Origin: BM003 sp963699835
GTDB lineage: Bacteria; Pseudomonadota; Gammaproteobacteria; Steroidobacterales; BM003
DNA: 64,000 nucleotides
Direction: 5' to 3'
Assembly: GCA_963699835.1 (NCBI GenBank)
Contig: CAVOVJ010000004.1
Coordinates: forward strand, 310,001 to 374,000
Every line of letters begins with the position of its first letter. The first letter of the stretch is position 1. Shown here piece after piece: positions 8,681-15,946 of the stretch. The notes under the pieces are model-generated. The model ran no database searches. It was given only the letters and a program-made list of their open reading frames with translations, and was not told the origin of the DNA. Made by a program: the position numbers and the translations under genes.

Positions 8681-10879
8681 TCAAAACAGCTCTCCGGGGT
8701 CAACGTCGATGGCCCAGCGCACCTTCTTCGCCGCCGGCAACTCTGCGAGTTGCTCGACCCACGGGCGCAGCAGCGACTGCAGCGGTCCGCGTCCCTTTGC
8801 CTGCAACAGCAATTGGGCGCGAAACCGGCCGGCTCGCCTCTGCATCGGTGCAGGCGCCGGCCCGAGCAGCGTCACTGGCATTGCGAATTGCTCGGCTTTG
8901 GCGCGCGCCGCGCGCAGGAAGTTGAGCGGCGCTTCCATCGCGCTGGCTTCGGCCCGTAACAGGGCCAGATAGGTAAACGGTGGCCATGCGGCCTCCTCGC
9001 GTTCGGCCAGTGCGGCTTCGGCAAACTCGCGGTACCCGGAAGTCAGCAAACGCTGCAGCAACGGATGGTCGGGGTATTGGGACTGCAATAACACCTCGCC
9101 GGGCTTATCGGCGCGCCCGGCACGTCCGGCGACCTGGAGTACGGTTTGCGCCAGCCTCTCGCTGGCTCGCAGATCGGTGCCAAACAGGCCCTGATCGGCA
9201 TTAAGGATTCCGACCAGCGTGACATTGGGGAAGTCGTGGCCCTTGGTCAGCATTTGTGTTCCGACCAGGATTCTCGCCGCGCCGCTGCGCACGGCAGCGA
9301 GGCTCTCCTCGAGCGCGCCACGGCGTTGCACGCTGTCGCGGTCGATCCGGACCACCGGCTCGTCCGGAAACAGCCGCGACAGCGTCTCCTCGATCCGTTG
9401 CGTTCCCTCTCCGACCGGGTGCAGCTCGGCTGCACACTCCGGGCAGGCATCCATCATCGCGGCTGTGGCTCCGCAATGATGACAGCGTAGCTGGCTCCCC
9501 TCGCGATGCAGGGTCATGTGTGCATCGCAGCGACGGCAGGCGGCGATCCAGCCACAGCCACCGCAGAACAAAGCCGGCGCATACCCGCGTCGATTCAGAT
9601 ACAGCAACACCTGGTTGCCACGCTCGAGATGCTGCTGCATCGCGAAGACCAGTGGCGTTGACAGGCCGTTGTTCGCCGCATGGTGTTTAAGATCGACCGT
9701 TTTTATGGGTGGCGTAACCGCGCTGCCCGGGCGATGCGGCAACTCGAGCTCGGCGTAGCGGCCTTCGTGCACGTTGTAGATTGACTCTAGCGACGGTGTT
9801 GCCGACCCGAGCACCACCGGCGCGCCGTTACGGCGCCCGCGCAGGACCGCGAGATCTCGCGCCGAATAGCGAAATCCGTCCTGCTGTTTAAAAGACGCGT
9901 CGTGTTCCTCGTCGACGACTATCAGGGCGAGGTTGGACAGCGGGGCGAAGATCGCGGAGCGCGTACCGAGTATTACCGCGGCTGCACCGCTACGGGCGTC
10001 GCGCCAGGCCGCCAGCCTTTGGCTGTCCGGAAGACCGGAATGCAGAAGCGCCATGGTTAATCCGAGACGCTGGCGGAACCGCTCGACAAGTTGCGGCGTC
10101 AGGCCAATCTCCGGCACGAGAACCAGAGTCTGTCCGCCACGTGCCGCCGCTTCGCGCGCTGCCTCGAGATAGACTTCTGTCTTGCCGCTGCCGGTCACGC
10201 CGAACAACAGAAACGGCGAGAACTTGCCTAGGCTGTGGGTAATGGACTGAACCGCGTCTTGTTGGGCCGCTGTCAATTGTGGTCCGGAAATCGGGGTGGC
10301 CTGCGCCTGGCCTGGCATACCTGCCTGCTTCCATACAAAGTCCTCGACCCAGTTCTTCTGCCGAAGTCTCTTGAGGGCGTCACGCCAGCTGCCGCCGAGA
10401 GCAGCCAGATCGGCAGTCGCGCAGCCGATCTGGCGGTCACCCAGGAAAGCGAGCATTCTCGCTTGCGCCGGAGATCGGCGGCTGATCGAAGCGGGATCGA
10501 TTTCCGAGCCCAAAGAGGTCAGGCGCACTGCAGCCGTGGGCTCCTCGGTCGGACGTCCCTGGCGCAGCGCGGCGGGAAGCGCTGCCATCAGTACCTCGCC
10601 GATCGGGTGTTGGTAGTAGCGCGATGCCCAGCACAACAATTTCAACAGCTCATGGCCGAGCACCGGGTCGTCGTCGAGAATCGCCAGCGCCCGGCGCAGC
10701 TTTTGTGGCGGCAGGTCGGAAACTGCCGCGGTCTCGACGAGGACACCGACCTGCTTTCGGGAGCCGAAAGGGACGAGGATCCGGGTTCCCGGCCGGAGCG
10801 CATCGTCCGGGACATCGCGCGGCGGCAGATAGTCGAACAGACGCCGGAGCGGTGCGTTCAGCGCGATCTTCAGGACCAT
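8681..10879 (-). CDS. priA: Primosomal replication restart helicase PriA
   Basis: Superfamily 2 helicase of about 732 residues that recognises stalled forks and reloads the replisome. The N-terminal 3'-end-binding domain is present. Walker A reads GVTGSGKTEVYLEA and the DEAH-type box VVDEEHDASFKQQDGFRYSARD lies in the first helicase lobe. Two zinc sites are formed by eight cysteines (CGGCGWIAACRRC, then CHHCG and CPEC). The second lobe has GTQMLTKGHDFP and QVAGRAGR. ATG at 10879 gives MVLKIALNAPLRRLFDY, the usual family start; an in-frame TTG at 10918 is possible but lies inside a DnaA-box-like element. It is the first gene of a priA-argS-SPOR run. Confidence 0.96.
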   Translation of the reverse strand: MVLKIALNAPLRRLFDYLPPRDVPDDALRPGTRILVPFGSRKQVGVLVETAAVSDLPPQKLRRALAILDDDPVLGHELLKLLCWASRYYQHPIGEVLMAALPAALRQGRPTEEPTAAVRLTSLGSEIDPASISRRSPAQARMLAFLGDRQIGCATADLAALGGSWRDALKRLRQKNWVEDFVWKQAGMPGQAQATPISGPQLTAAQQDAVQSITHSLGKFSPFLLFGVTGSGKTEVYLEAAREAAARGGQTLVLVPEIGLTPQLVERFRQRLGLTMALLHSGLPDSQRLAAWRDARSGAAAVILGTRSAIFAPLSNLALIVVDEEHDASFKQQDGFRYSARDLAVLRGRRNGAPVVLGSATPSLESIYNVHEGRYAELELPHRPGSAVTPPIKTVDLKHHAANNGLSTPLVFAMQQHLERGNQVLLYLNRRGYAPALFCGGCGWIAACRRCDAHMTLHREGSQLRCHHCGATAAMMDACPECAAELHPVGEGTQRIEETLSRLFPDEPVVRIDRDSVQRRGALEESLAAVRSGAARILVGTQMLTKGHDFPNVTLVGILNADQGLFGTDLRASERLAQTVLQVAGRAGRADKPGEVLLQSQYPDHPLLQRLLTSGYREFAEAALAEREEAAWPPFTYLALLRAEASAMEAPLNFLRAARAKAEQFAMPVTLLGPAPAPMQRRAGRFRAQLLLQAKGRGPLQSLLRPWVEQLAELPAAKKVRWAIDVDPGELF

Positions 10880-11362
10880 ATTTGTCCGGACGTGCAACGC
10901 AGCATGAGTTGTCCACAAGCGTTGTGGATAACTCTGTGGATGAGTGGCCCTCCAGCGACGGTGTCAGAACCGGCCCGACCCGCGGCCGATGGCCGCAACG
11001 AGAGTATGTAGTGGAAATATTTATTCATTAATCAGCTAGTTAAGCGGTTTTCAGGTAAATGTCCGGTGATTTTGTCTACGCTTCGTCCAGACTGGCATCT
11101 GGACTGTGTATAAGCCGCTGCGCGAGGCGTCTGTCAACCGCCGTCCGTGATGGCCGTTAATAGACCATGAGTGTGACGCTTCGATGGGCAGGTGGGAAGG
11201 GTTGGAATCCTCGGAAAAGATTTTGACAGAGCGCTGCCGCCGCACGGACTATGTAGCGAGGTGCCGGTTTTGCCCGGGCACGGCGAATTGACGCTGCCCG
11301 GCGCCGGTCTGCGGCGTCGCGTACATGGCGCGGAGGAGTCAGTACTGCATCAGGCGGCGCAA
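10880..11362. other. Intergenic region with DnaA-box cluster and AT-rich tract
   Basis: Non-coding gap between priA (minus) and an ECF sigma gene (plus). Against the consensus TTATNCACA there are four DnaA-box-like 9-mers: TTGTCCACA at 10909-10917 (8 of 9), TGTGGATAA at 10923-10931 (perfect, reverse), TGTGGATGA at 10935-10943 (8 of 9, reverse) and TGTGTATAA at 11105-11113 (perfect, reverse). Between them, at about 11004-11046, is an AT-rich stretch in otherwise GC-rich DNA. A 7-bp inverted repeat (11085-11091 with 11098-11104) abuts the last box. This resembles a small replication origin or a DnaA-titrating or regulatory site. dnaA, dnaN and other origin genes are not in the window, so function is unproven. 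Confidence 0.5.
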
Positions 11363-11884
11363 ATGGAGCGCTTTCTGGCCGGGGTAGAACGTCGCGCTTT
11401 CTGCATCGCGCGTTATTCGTTGCGCGACGAGGACGAGGCGCTCGACGCAGTACAGGACGCAATGCTGAAACTGGTGCGGCGTTATTCGCAGCGTCCGGCC
11501 GAAGAATGGGCGCCGCTGTTTTACCGCATCCTCAGCAACTGCGTGCGCGACATCCAGCGCCGGCGGGGGGTCAGAAACCGGGTGATCGCATGGTTCGGCC
11601 GCGGTGATGCGCCGGGGCGCGAGCGAGATATTATCGGCGAGGCGCCCGATATCCGGGAGCCCGGTCCGGAAAAGCAGCAGCAGCTCGATGACGCGATGCG
11701 TGCTTTGCAGCAGGCGGTCGAAAATTTACCGGCGCGCCAACGCGAGGCGTTCTTGCTGCGTCAGATGGAAGGACTGGATGTGGCCGGTACGGCACGAGCG
11801 ATGGGTTGTAGCCAGGGCAGCGTGAAGACGCATTACTCTCGGGCAATCCATACTCTTCGGGAGCGACTGGGAGAACACTGGTAG
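11363..11884 (+). CDS. ECF-type RNA polymerase sigma factor
   Basis: About 173 residues from ATG 11363. Sigma region 2 is recognisable in FCIARYSLRDEDEALDAVQDAMLKLVRRY followed by a WAPLFYRILSNCVRD segment. Region 4 is LPARQREAFLLRQMEGLDV.GTARAMGCSQGSVKTHYSRA, a helix-turn-helix for the -35 element. The frame stays open upstream to 11192, but that extension has no family similarity, so the start is uncertain. The next gene begins at the last base of its stop (TAGTGG), so translation is likely coupled. That gene has one membrane segment and could be the anti-sigma factor. The signal is unknown. Confidence 0.85.
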   Translation: MERFLAGVERRAFCIARYSLRDEDEALDAVQDAMLKLVRRYSQRPAEEWAPLFYRILSNCVRDIQRRRGVRNRVIAWFGRGDAPGRERDIIGEAPDIREPGPEKQQQLDDAMRALQQAVENLPARQREAFLLRQMEGLDVAGTARAMGCSQGSVKTHYSRAIHTLRERLGEHW

Positions 11885-12249
11885 TGGCGGGCGATAACGC
11901 GCAATCGGATTTCGAAAAACGGGCCGGGCAAGCGCTGCGCGAGCAAAGCGAGCAACTCGATGCGGCGACGCGCTTGCGGCTAAGTCGCGCCCGTTCGGCC
12001 GCGGTCGAAAAACTGCGCAACAAGCGATTTCCTTTGCGCAACCGCTGGCTGCCTCTTGGTGCGGCCGCCGCTGCCGCTGCCGTCATGGCGCTGCTTTTGT
12101 CTCCGAATCCCCCCGCACCGGTGCCCGACGCCGGCACCCGTATCGAGCCGCTCGAGGATCTGGATATCGTGCTCGCGGAGGACAGTCTGGAGTTGATTGA
12201 AGACTGGGAGTTTTACCGCTGGCTCGAGGATGTCCAGGATGTCAGTTAG
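11884..12249 (+). CDS. Small bitopic membrane protein, candidate anti-sigma factor
   Basis: 121 residues starting with GTG directly at the sigma-factor stop. The N-terminal half is charged and cytoplasmic in character (DFEKRAGQALREQSEQLDAA). One membrane helix follows (WLPLGAAAAAAAVMALLL), then a short acidic periplasmic tail (EPLEDLDIVLAEDSLELIE). Small one-helix proteins of this form, resembling the DUF3619 type, occur after ECF sigma genes and are thought to be anti-sigma or accessory proteins. No zinc-binding anti-sigma motif is visible. Its end overlaps the next start by 11 bases. The anti-sigma role is inference from position and topology. Confidence 0.65.
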   Translation: MAGDNAQSDFEKRAGQALREQSEQLDAATRLRLSRARSAAVEKLRNKRFPLRNRWLPLGAAAAAAAVMALLLSPNPPAPVPDAGTRIEPLEDLDIVLAEDSLELIEDWEFYRWLEDVQDVS

Positions 12250-12484
12250 AGCGGCATGGATTGCGGCGGCGGTGGCGCTGGTTGCTATGCCTGCGCATGC
12301 GGACGACGATTCCAATGCGGTTGATGTGGACTTTCTCGAGTTCCTCGGCTCGTGGGAACGGGGTGACGCGGAGACGTTCCAGGAGATCTGGAATCGCGAA
12401 ATTCAGGATAACGAAACGCAAACCGGAAAGGCCGACCGTCATGACAAGGAAACGGATGGGGAGCGCCCCGATGATCAGGCATAG
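12239..12484 (+). CDS. Small exported acidic protein, unknown function
   Basis: 81 residues with an N-terminal signal peptide (MSVRAAWIAAAVALVAMPAHA, cleavage likely after AHA). The mature part is short and very acidic: VDFLEFLGSWERGDAETFQE, then a run of polar residues ending DGERPDDQA. It overlaps the preceding gene by 11 bases and the following gene by 14, so it is part of one tightly packed transcript. I do not recognise a family. The FLEFLGSWE motif also occurs in small proteins next to DUF3106 genes as far as I recall, but I cannot confirm that. Confidence 0.6.
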   Translation: MSVRAAWIAAAVALVAMPAHADDDSNAVDVDFLEFLGSWERGDAETFQEIWNREIQDNETQTGKADRHDKETDGERPDDQA

Positions 12485-12980
12485 CGTTATGGCCATCGCA
12501 TTGGTCGTTTGCGCCGTGTGGGCGCCGCCGACGCTGGCTGAATCCGAGCCGGGTATTTCGTGGCAAAGCCTCAATCCTGCACAGCAGCGATTGCTGGCCG
12601 GGCTCGAGGATCAGTGGAGCGAGATACCCGTGGAGCGCCAGGTCCGGCTGGTGCGCGGCGCGAACAGGTGGGGAAAGATGGATCCCGAGCAGCGCCAGCG
12701 CGCGCGCGAGCGGTTCAACAACTGGCAGGCGCTCAGCGCCGAGCAGCGCTCGCGGATCCGCGACTCCTATGGCCGCTTTCTCGAATTGCCATCGGACGAG
12801 CAACGGCTCGTGCGGGACAATTTCGAGCGCTTTCGCGAGTTACCTCCGGAGCAGCGCGAGCGCCTCAAGGAACGCTGGCAGGCAATCAGTCCGGAACAGC
12901 GCGAGGATATGCGCAAGCGCTGGCGCGAGATGACGCCCGAGGAACGCGAGCGGGCACGCCCCCGGGGCAATCGCGACTAG
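12471..12980 (+). CDS. DUF3106 exported protein
   Basis: 169 residues, exported (MIRHSVMAIALVVCAVWAPP, then TLAES). The mature region is a string of DUF3106 repeats of about 12-15 residues of the form L-x-x-E-Q-R-x-R-x-R-x-x-x-F: LPSDEQRLVRDNFERFREL, LPPEQRERLKERWQAIS, MTPEERERARPRG. These helical repeats are highly charged. Starts further upstream are possible; ATG 12471 is preferred because GGGGAG lies 7 bases before it. It is the last gene of the sigma cluster. DUF3106 proteins recur with small ECF sigma genes in gammaproteobacteria, and an envelope-stress role is plausible but unproven. Its TAG stop overlaps, on the other strand, the stop of a degraded pntB. Confidence 0.8.
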   Translation: MIRHSVMAIALVVCAVWAPPTLAESEPGISWQSLNPAQQRLLAGLEDQWSEIPVERQVRLVRGANRWGKMDPEQRQRARERFNNWQALSAEQRSRIRDSYGRFLELPSDEQRLVRDNFERFRELPPEQRERLKERWQAISPEQREDMRKRWREMTPEERERARPRGNRD

Positions 12981-13320
12981 ACTTTCGGCACCTTTGCAGT
13001 CAGCTTTTCCGCCATTTTCTCGCTGTCGCCAAACAGCATCCGGCGCTGCCCGACGAAAAATCAAAACGGTTGCGGTGCCCGAGAATCCCTTGCCCTGCCC
13101 GAGTTTGAAAACCCTTGTGTTCTTCGCCGTGTCGGCGCCGACCTCGGCATACCGATAATCGGTCGGGCCGGATCGGTGCGCGCACTCGGTTTGACAACGC
13201 CGTTTGCGCCGATCACCAGCGCCGGGTCACTTGGCAGAGACCTCGTCGAGATCGCAGATCAGGTCGCCGGCGACGCCGCAGACCGTAAAGAGCGAGCATT
13301 TGCCCGGACTTCATCAAGCG
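12977..13320 (-). pseudogene. pntB: Relic of NAD(P) transhydrogenase beta subunit (3' end)
   Basis: The minus strand holds the last third of PntB broken into several frames. From the stop upward I read RRMLFGDSEKMAEKLTAKV (the family's MLFGDAKK tail), then VFKLGQGKGFSG, then IIGMP, LVIGANGVVKPSARTDPAR (family VIGANDVVNPAARTDP) and ICDLDEV. At least three frame changes and an internal stop separate these blocks, far more than in neighbouring genes. The match fades near 13320, and the HNH gene starts about 90 bases later, so the 5' two thirds of pntB are gone. Proton-translocating transhydrogenase is membrane-bound and makes NADPH; this copy cannot. The bases between 13320 and 13406 hold nothing I recognise. 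Confidence 0.75.
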
Positions 13321-13406
13321 GTAACGATCCCGTCCTGGTCGAAGTTGCATTTTTGTGCGGGTTCTGGAATAACAAGTTGCGACGCCGGCCGGAGGGAACG
13401 CAAGCG

Positions 13407-14018
13407 GTGATCGACCTGAGCCAACAAGTCCTGAGGACCGATCTGGCGGGAATGCCGCTGGAATGGGTGGACTATCGCGATGCGGTTCGCTTGTATCACA
13501 CCGGACAGGTCGCCTACACCTGCGGTTCACTTCTTTATAGTCTGCGCGGCGGCATCAACGCCTGCAGCGGTAACCGCAGCATTATTGCCGTCAATTCGAT
13601 CATTGCAACTGCGGGCAACTGCAAGGGGCATGCCCGTCTCCAGCGCAATTACATGCCGCCGCTGAACAACGAAACCCTGTTTCGCCGCGATGCCGATATG
13701 TGTCTGTACTGCGGCAACCGTTTTGCCTCCTGCGATCTGTCGCGCGACCATGTGACACCTATCTCGCTCGGCGGGCTCGACGTCTGGACCAACGTCGTCA
13801 CGGCCTGCCGGCGCTGTAACAATCACAAGGCTGGACGGACGCCGGAACAGGCGAATATGTTGTTGCTTGCCGTTCCGTTTACCCCGACCTATGCCGAGTA
13901 CATCTATTTGAAGGGGAGACGGGTGCTTGCCGACCAGATGAAGTACCTGCTCGCTCATTTCCCGCGCAGCAGCCCGTTGCATGCGCGGTTGCGCGGTCAG
14001 CTGCAGGCGCACCATTGA
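13407..14018 (+). CDS. HNH endonuclease family protein
   Basis: 203 residues from GTG 13407, preceded by GGAGG 12 bases upstream. The HNH region is plain: CLYCGNRF, LSRDHVTPISLGGLDVWTN, then VVTACRRCNNHKAGRTPEQA. Two CxxC pairs would bind zinc and the H-N-H residues form a beta-beta-alpha metal nuclease. The N-terminal segment (VLRTDLAGMPLEWVDYRDAV) and C-terminal block (YIYLKGRRVLADQMKYLLAHF) are typical of a chromosomal HNH family found in many gammaproteobacteria, often as a single conserved copy. It may therefore be a housekeeping nuclease and not a homing element. It sits just after a pntB relic and 36 bases before a 5'-3' exonuclease gene. Cellular role not known to me. Confidence 0.85.
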   Translation: MIDLSQQVLRTDLAGMPLEWVDYRDAVRLYHTGQVAYTCGSLLYSLRGGINACSGNRSIIAVNSIIATAGNCKGHARLQRNYMPPLNNETLFRRDADMCLYCGNRFASCDLSRDHVTPISLGGLDVWTNVVTACRRCNNHKAGRTPEQANMLLLAVPFTPTYAEYIYLKGRRVLADQMKYLLAHFPRSSPLHARLRGQLQAHH

Positions 14019-14054
14019 ACCCGGTATGAAGTGCAGCGTCGGGACGTCGGGCTA

Positions 14055-14936
14055 GTGCTGTATCTGGTAGATGCAAGCGTTTATGTGTTTCGCGCCTATT
14101 ACTCGATTCCTGACAGTATGACCGACCGTGACGGGCGACCCGTCAATGCGCTATACGGTTTCGCCGGATTCCTGATTGATCTGCTGCGTGACGCGCGACC
14201 GCAACATATGGCCGTCGCCTTTGATGAGAGCCTGACTTCCTCTTACCGCAACGAAATCTATCCGCCTTACAAGGCCAACCGTGAGTTGCCGCCGCAGGAT
14301 CTCGAGTACCAGTTCGGGATGTGCCGTCAGCTTACCCGCGCCCTCGGCCTCGTCGATCTGGCCAGCGCGTTGTACGAGGCGGATGACATCATCGCCACGC
14401 TGGCGCGGCAATATCGCGAGCGCGGGTTGAACTCCGTGATCGTGACCCGCGACAAGGATCTCGCCCAGGTGCTGAGGTTCGGAGACACTTTCTGGGATTT
14501 TGCCGGGCGCAAGCGCATTGCCTACGAGCAGGTGGCAGAGGTGTTTGGAGTGCGCGCCGAGCAGATCGCGGACTTCCTCGCGCTGGCCGGCGACAGCGTC
14601 GACAACATCCCGGGGGTGCCGGGGGTTGGCGCCAAAACGGCCACGGCCCTGCTGCAACGCTTCGACGATCTCGATGCCATCTACGCGGATCTCGACGAGG
14701 TACTCGATGTGCCGGTACGTGGCGCGGCGCGGGTCCGCGAGCGGCTCGAGACGCATCGCGACGATGCATTTCTCGCGCGCCGACTGACACGAGTGCACGA
14801 ACAGGTGCCCCTGGATCTTCCGTCAACCGGACTCTCTGTTGGCGCGCCGGATTTCGCTGCACTGGAGGCACTGTTCGAGGTCGCGGATTTCGGTACCGCA
14901 TTGCGTCGGCGAGTGCGTCAGCTCGCACAACCCTAG
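14055..14936 (+). CDS. 5'-3' exonuclease / flap endonuclease (PolA N-terminal type)
   Basis: About 293 residues, matching the 5' nuclease domain of DNA polymerase I as a separate protein, as in Xni/ExoIX. The metal-binding acidic residues lie in VLYLVDASVYVFRAYYS, YEADDIIATLARQYRERG and VTRDKDLAQVLR. The helical arch region is FDESLTSSYRNEIYPPYKANR in two parts. The helix-hairpin-helix reads LALAGDSVDNIPGVPGVGAK. I prefer GTG 14055 because it puts the family start YLVDAS next to the initiator; GTG 14031 is also open. Substrates would be 5' flaps or Okazaki-type structures. It follows the HNH gene and precedes a kinase-like gene by 14 bases. Confidence 0.88.
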   Translation: MLYLVDASVYVFRAYYSIPDSMTDRDGRPVNALYGFAGFLIDLLRDARPQHMAVAFDESLTSSYRNEIYPPYKANRELPPQDLEYQFGMCRQLTRALGLVDLASALYEADDIIATLARQYRERGLNSVIVTRDKDLAQVLRFGDTFWDFAGRKRIAYEQVAEVFGVRAEQIADFLALAGDSVDNIPGVPGVGAKTATALLQRFDDLDAIYADLDEVLDVPVRGAARVRERLETHRDDAFLARRLTRVHEQVPLDLPSTGLSVGAPDFAALEALFEVADFGTALRRRVRQLAQP

Positions 14937-14950
14937 CGGCGTGGCGGGCA

Positions 14951-15832
14951 ATGGACTGGACCCCGATCGTCACAGATATTCGTGACCGATTCGATCTGAC
15001 GCTCGATCCGGCGTTGACGCGACCGGTAAGCGGCGGCTGCATCAATAGCTGTTGGGCCCTGTCCGGTGCCGGCAGTCGCTGGTTTTTAAAAACCAATACC
15101 CCCGCCAGGGTGGCGATGTTTGCGGCCGAGGCGCGTGGTCTTGCCGCACTGAGTGAGGCCGGACGGTTGCGGGTGCCGGCCGTGATCGGTTCCGGGTGCG
15201 TCGGGCCCCATTCCTATTTGCTGCTCGAGTGGATTCCGCTGCGCACCTCATCGCGCGGTGCCGAATCAGCACTTGGCGCCGGGCTTGCGAGATTGCATCG
15301 CGCGACGTCCACGCAGTTCGGATTCGACAGCGACAATTTTATCGGCAGCACGGCACAGCCGAATGGCTGGTATGCGAGCTGGGCTGATTTTTTTGCACAA
15401 CGACGGCTCGGGTTCCAGCTGAAGCTTGCACGTGAAAACGGACTTGGCGCGAGACTGCAGGAAGCTGGCGAACACTTGCTGCAGGTCCTGCCGGAGCTGC
15501 TTGCGGCGCATGCGCCGCAACCGTCGCTATTGCACGGCGATCTGTGGGGGGGAAACCGGGCCTGCGACGAGCAGGGTCGTCCCGTCATCTTCGATCCGGC
15601 GGTTTATTTCGGTGATCGCGAGGCGGATCTTGCGATGACTCGACTGTTCGGCGGCTTCGGCTCCGACTTCTATGCGGCCTACGAAGATGAATGGCCGCTA
15701 CCCCCGGGCGCCGCAGGTCGGGTCGATCTTTACAACCTCTACCATGTTTTGAATCATGCCAACCTGTTTGGCGGAGCCTATCGCGACCAGGCGCTGGCCA
15801 TCATGCGGCGTTTATTGTCGAGCCACCGATAA
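14951..15832 (+). CDS. Fructosamine/ketosamine kinase family protein
   Basis: 293 residues of the FN3K/YniA family, which phosphorylates sugar amines on glycated proteins or small ketoamines so that they fall apart. A glycine-rich N-terminal block (PVSGGCINSCWALSG) and an ATP-anchoring lysine in RWFLKTNTP are followed by the hinge YLLLEWIPL. The catalytic loop is LLHGDLWGGNRACDEQG, and the metal aspartate is in VIFDPAVYFGDREADLAM, both near-exact family signatures. The C-terminal YNLYHVLNHANLFGG is typical. It lies 14 bases after the exonuclease gene on the same strand. No defect seen; substrate not determined. Confidence 0.92.
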   Translation: MDWTPIVTDIRDRFDLTLDPALTRPVSGGCINSCWALSGAGSRWFLKTNTPARVAMFAAEARGLAALSEAGRLRVPAVIGSGCVGPHSYLLLEWIPLRTSSRGAESALGAGLARLHRATSTQFGFDSDNFIGSTAQPNGWYASWADFFAQRRLGFQLKLARENGLGARLQEAGEHLLQVLPELLAAHAPQPSLLHGDLWGGNRACDEQGRPVIFDPAVYFGDREADLAMTRLFGGFGSDFYAAYEDEWPLPPGAAGRVDLYNLYHVLNHANLFGGAYRDQALAIMRRLLSSHR

Positions 15833-15882
15833 CGGCGCCCGCGGTTTCGGGTTCACGCCGCGCCGAGCTATTAGCGGTAGTG

Positions 15883-15915
15883 AAAAAAAACGGACCGGCA
15901 TGAGAGCCGGTCCGT
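15883..15915 (-). terminator. Intrinsic terminator of the FadL-type gene
   Basis: On the minus strand a perfect 10-bp stem (15915-15906 with 15899-15890, arms ACGGACCGGC/GCCGGTCCGT) closes a 6-base loop and is followed by eight T residues (15890-15883). It lies about 30 bases after the stop of the FadL-type porin gene. It could also weakly end the plus-strand kinase gene, but the T-tract is on the minus side. Confidence 0.9.
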
Positions 15916-15946
15916 TCAGCAAGGATCCGCAGGTCCGGTCGTGTCG

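Noticed and set aside
13407..14018. HNH gene as homing endonuclease or phage terminase-linked HNH
   Set aside because: No intron, intein or phage genes nearby. The sequence fits a chromosomal HNH family common in gammaproteobacteria.
15042..15588. Minus-strand frames over the fructosamine-kinase gene
   Set aside because: The plus strand carries clear kinase motifs. The antisense frames are basic and without motifs.
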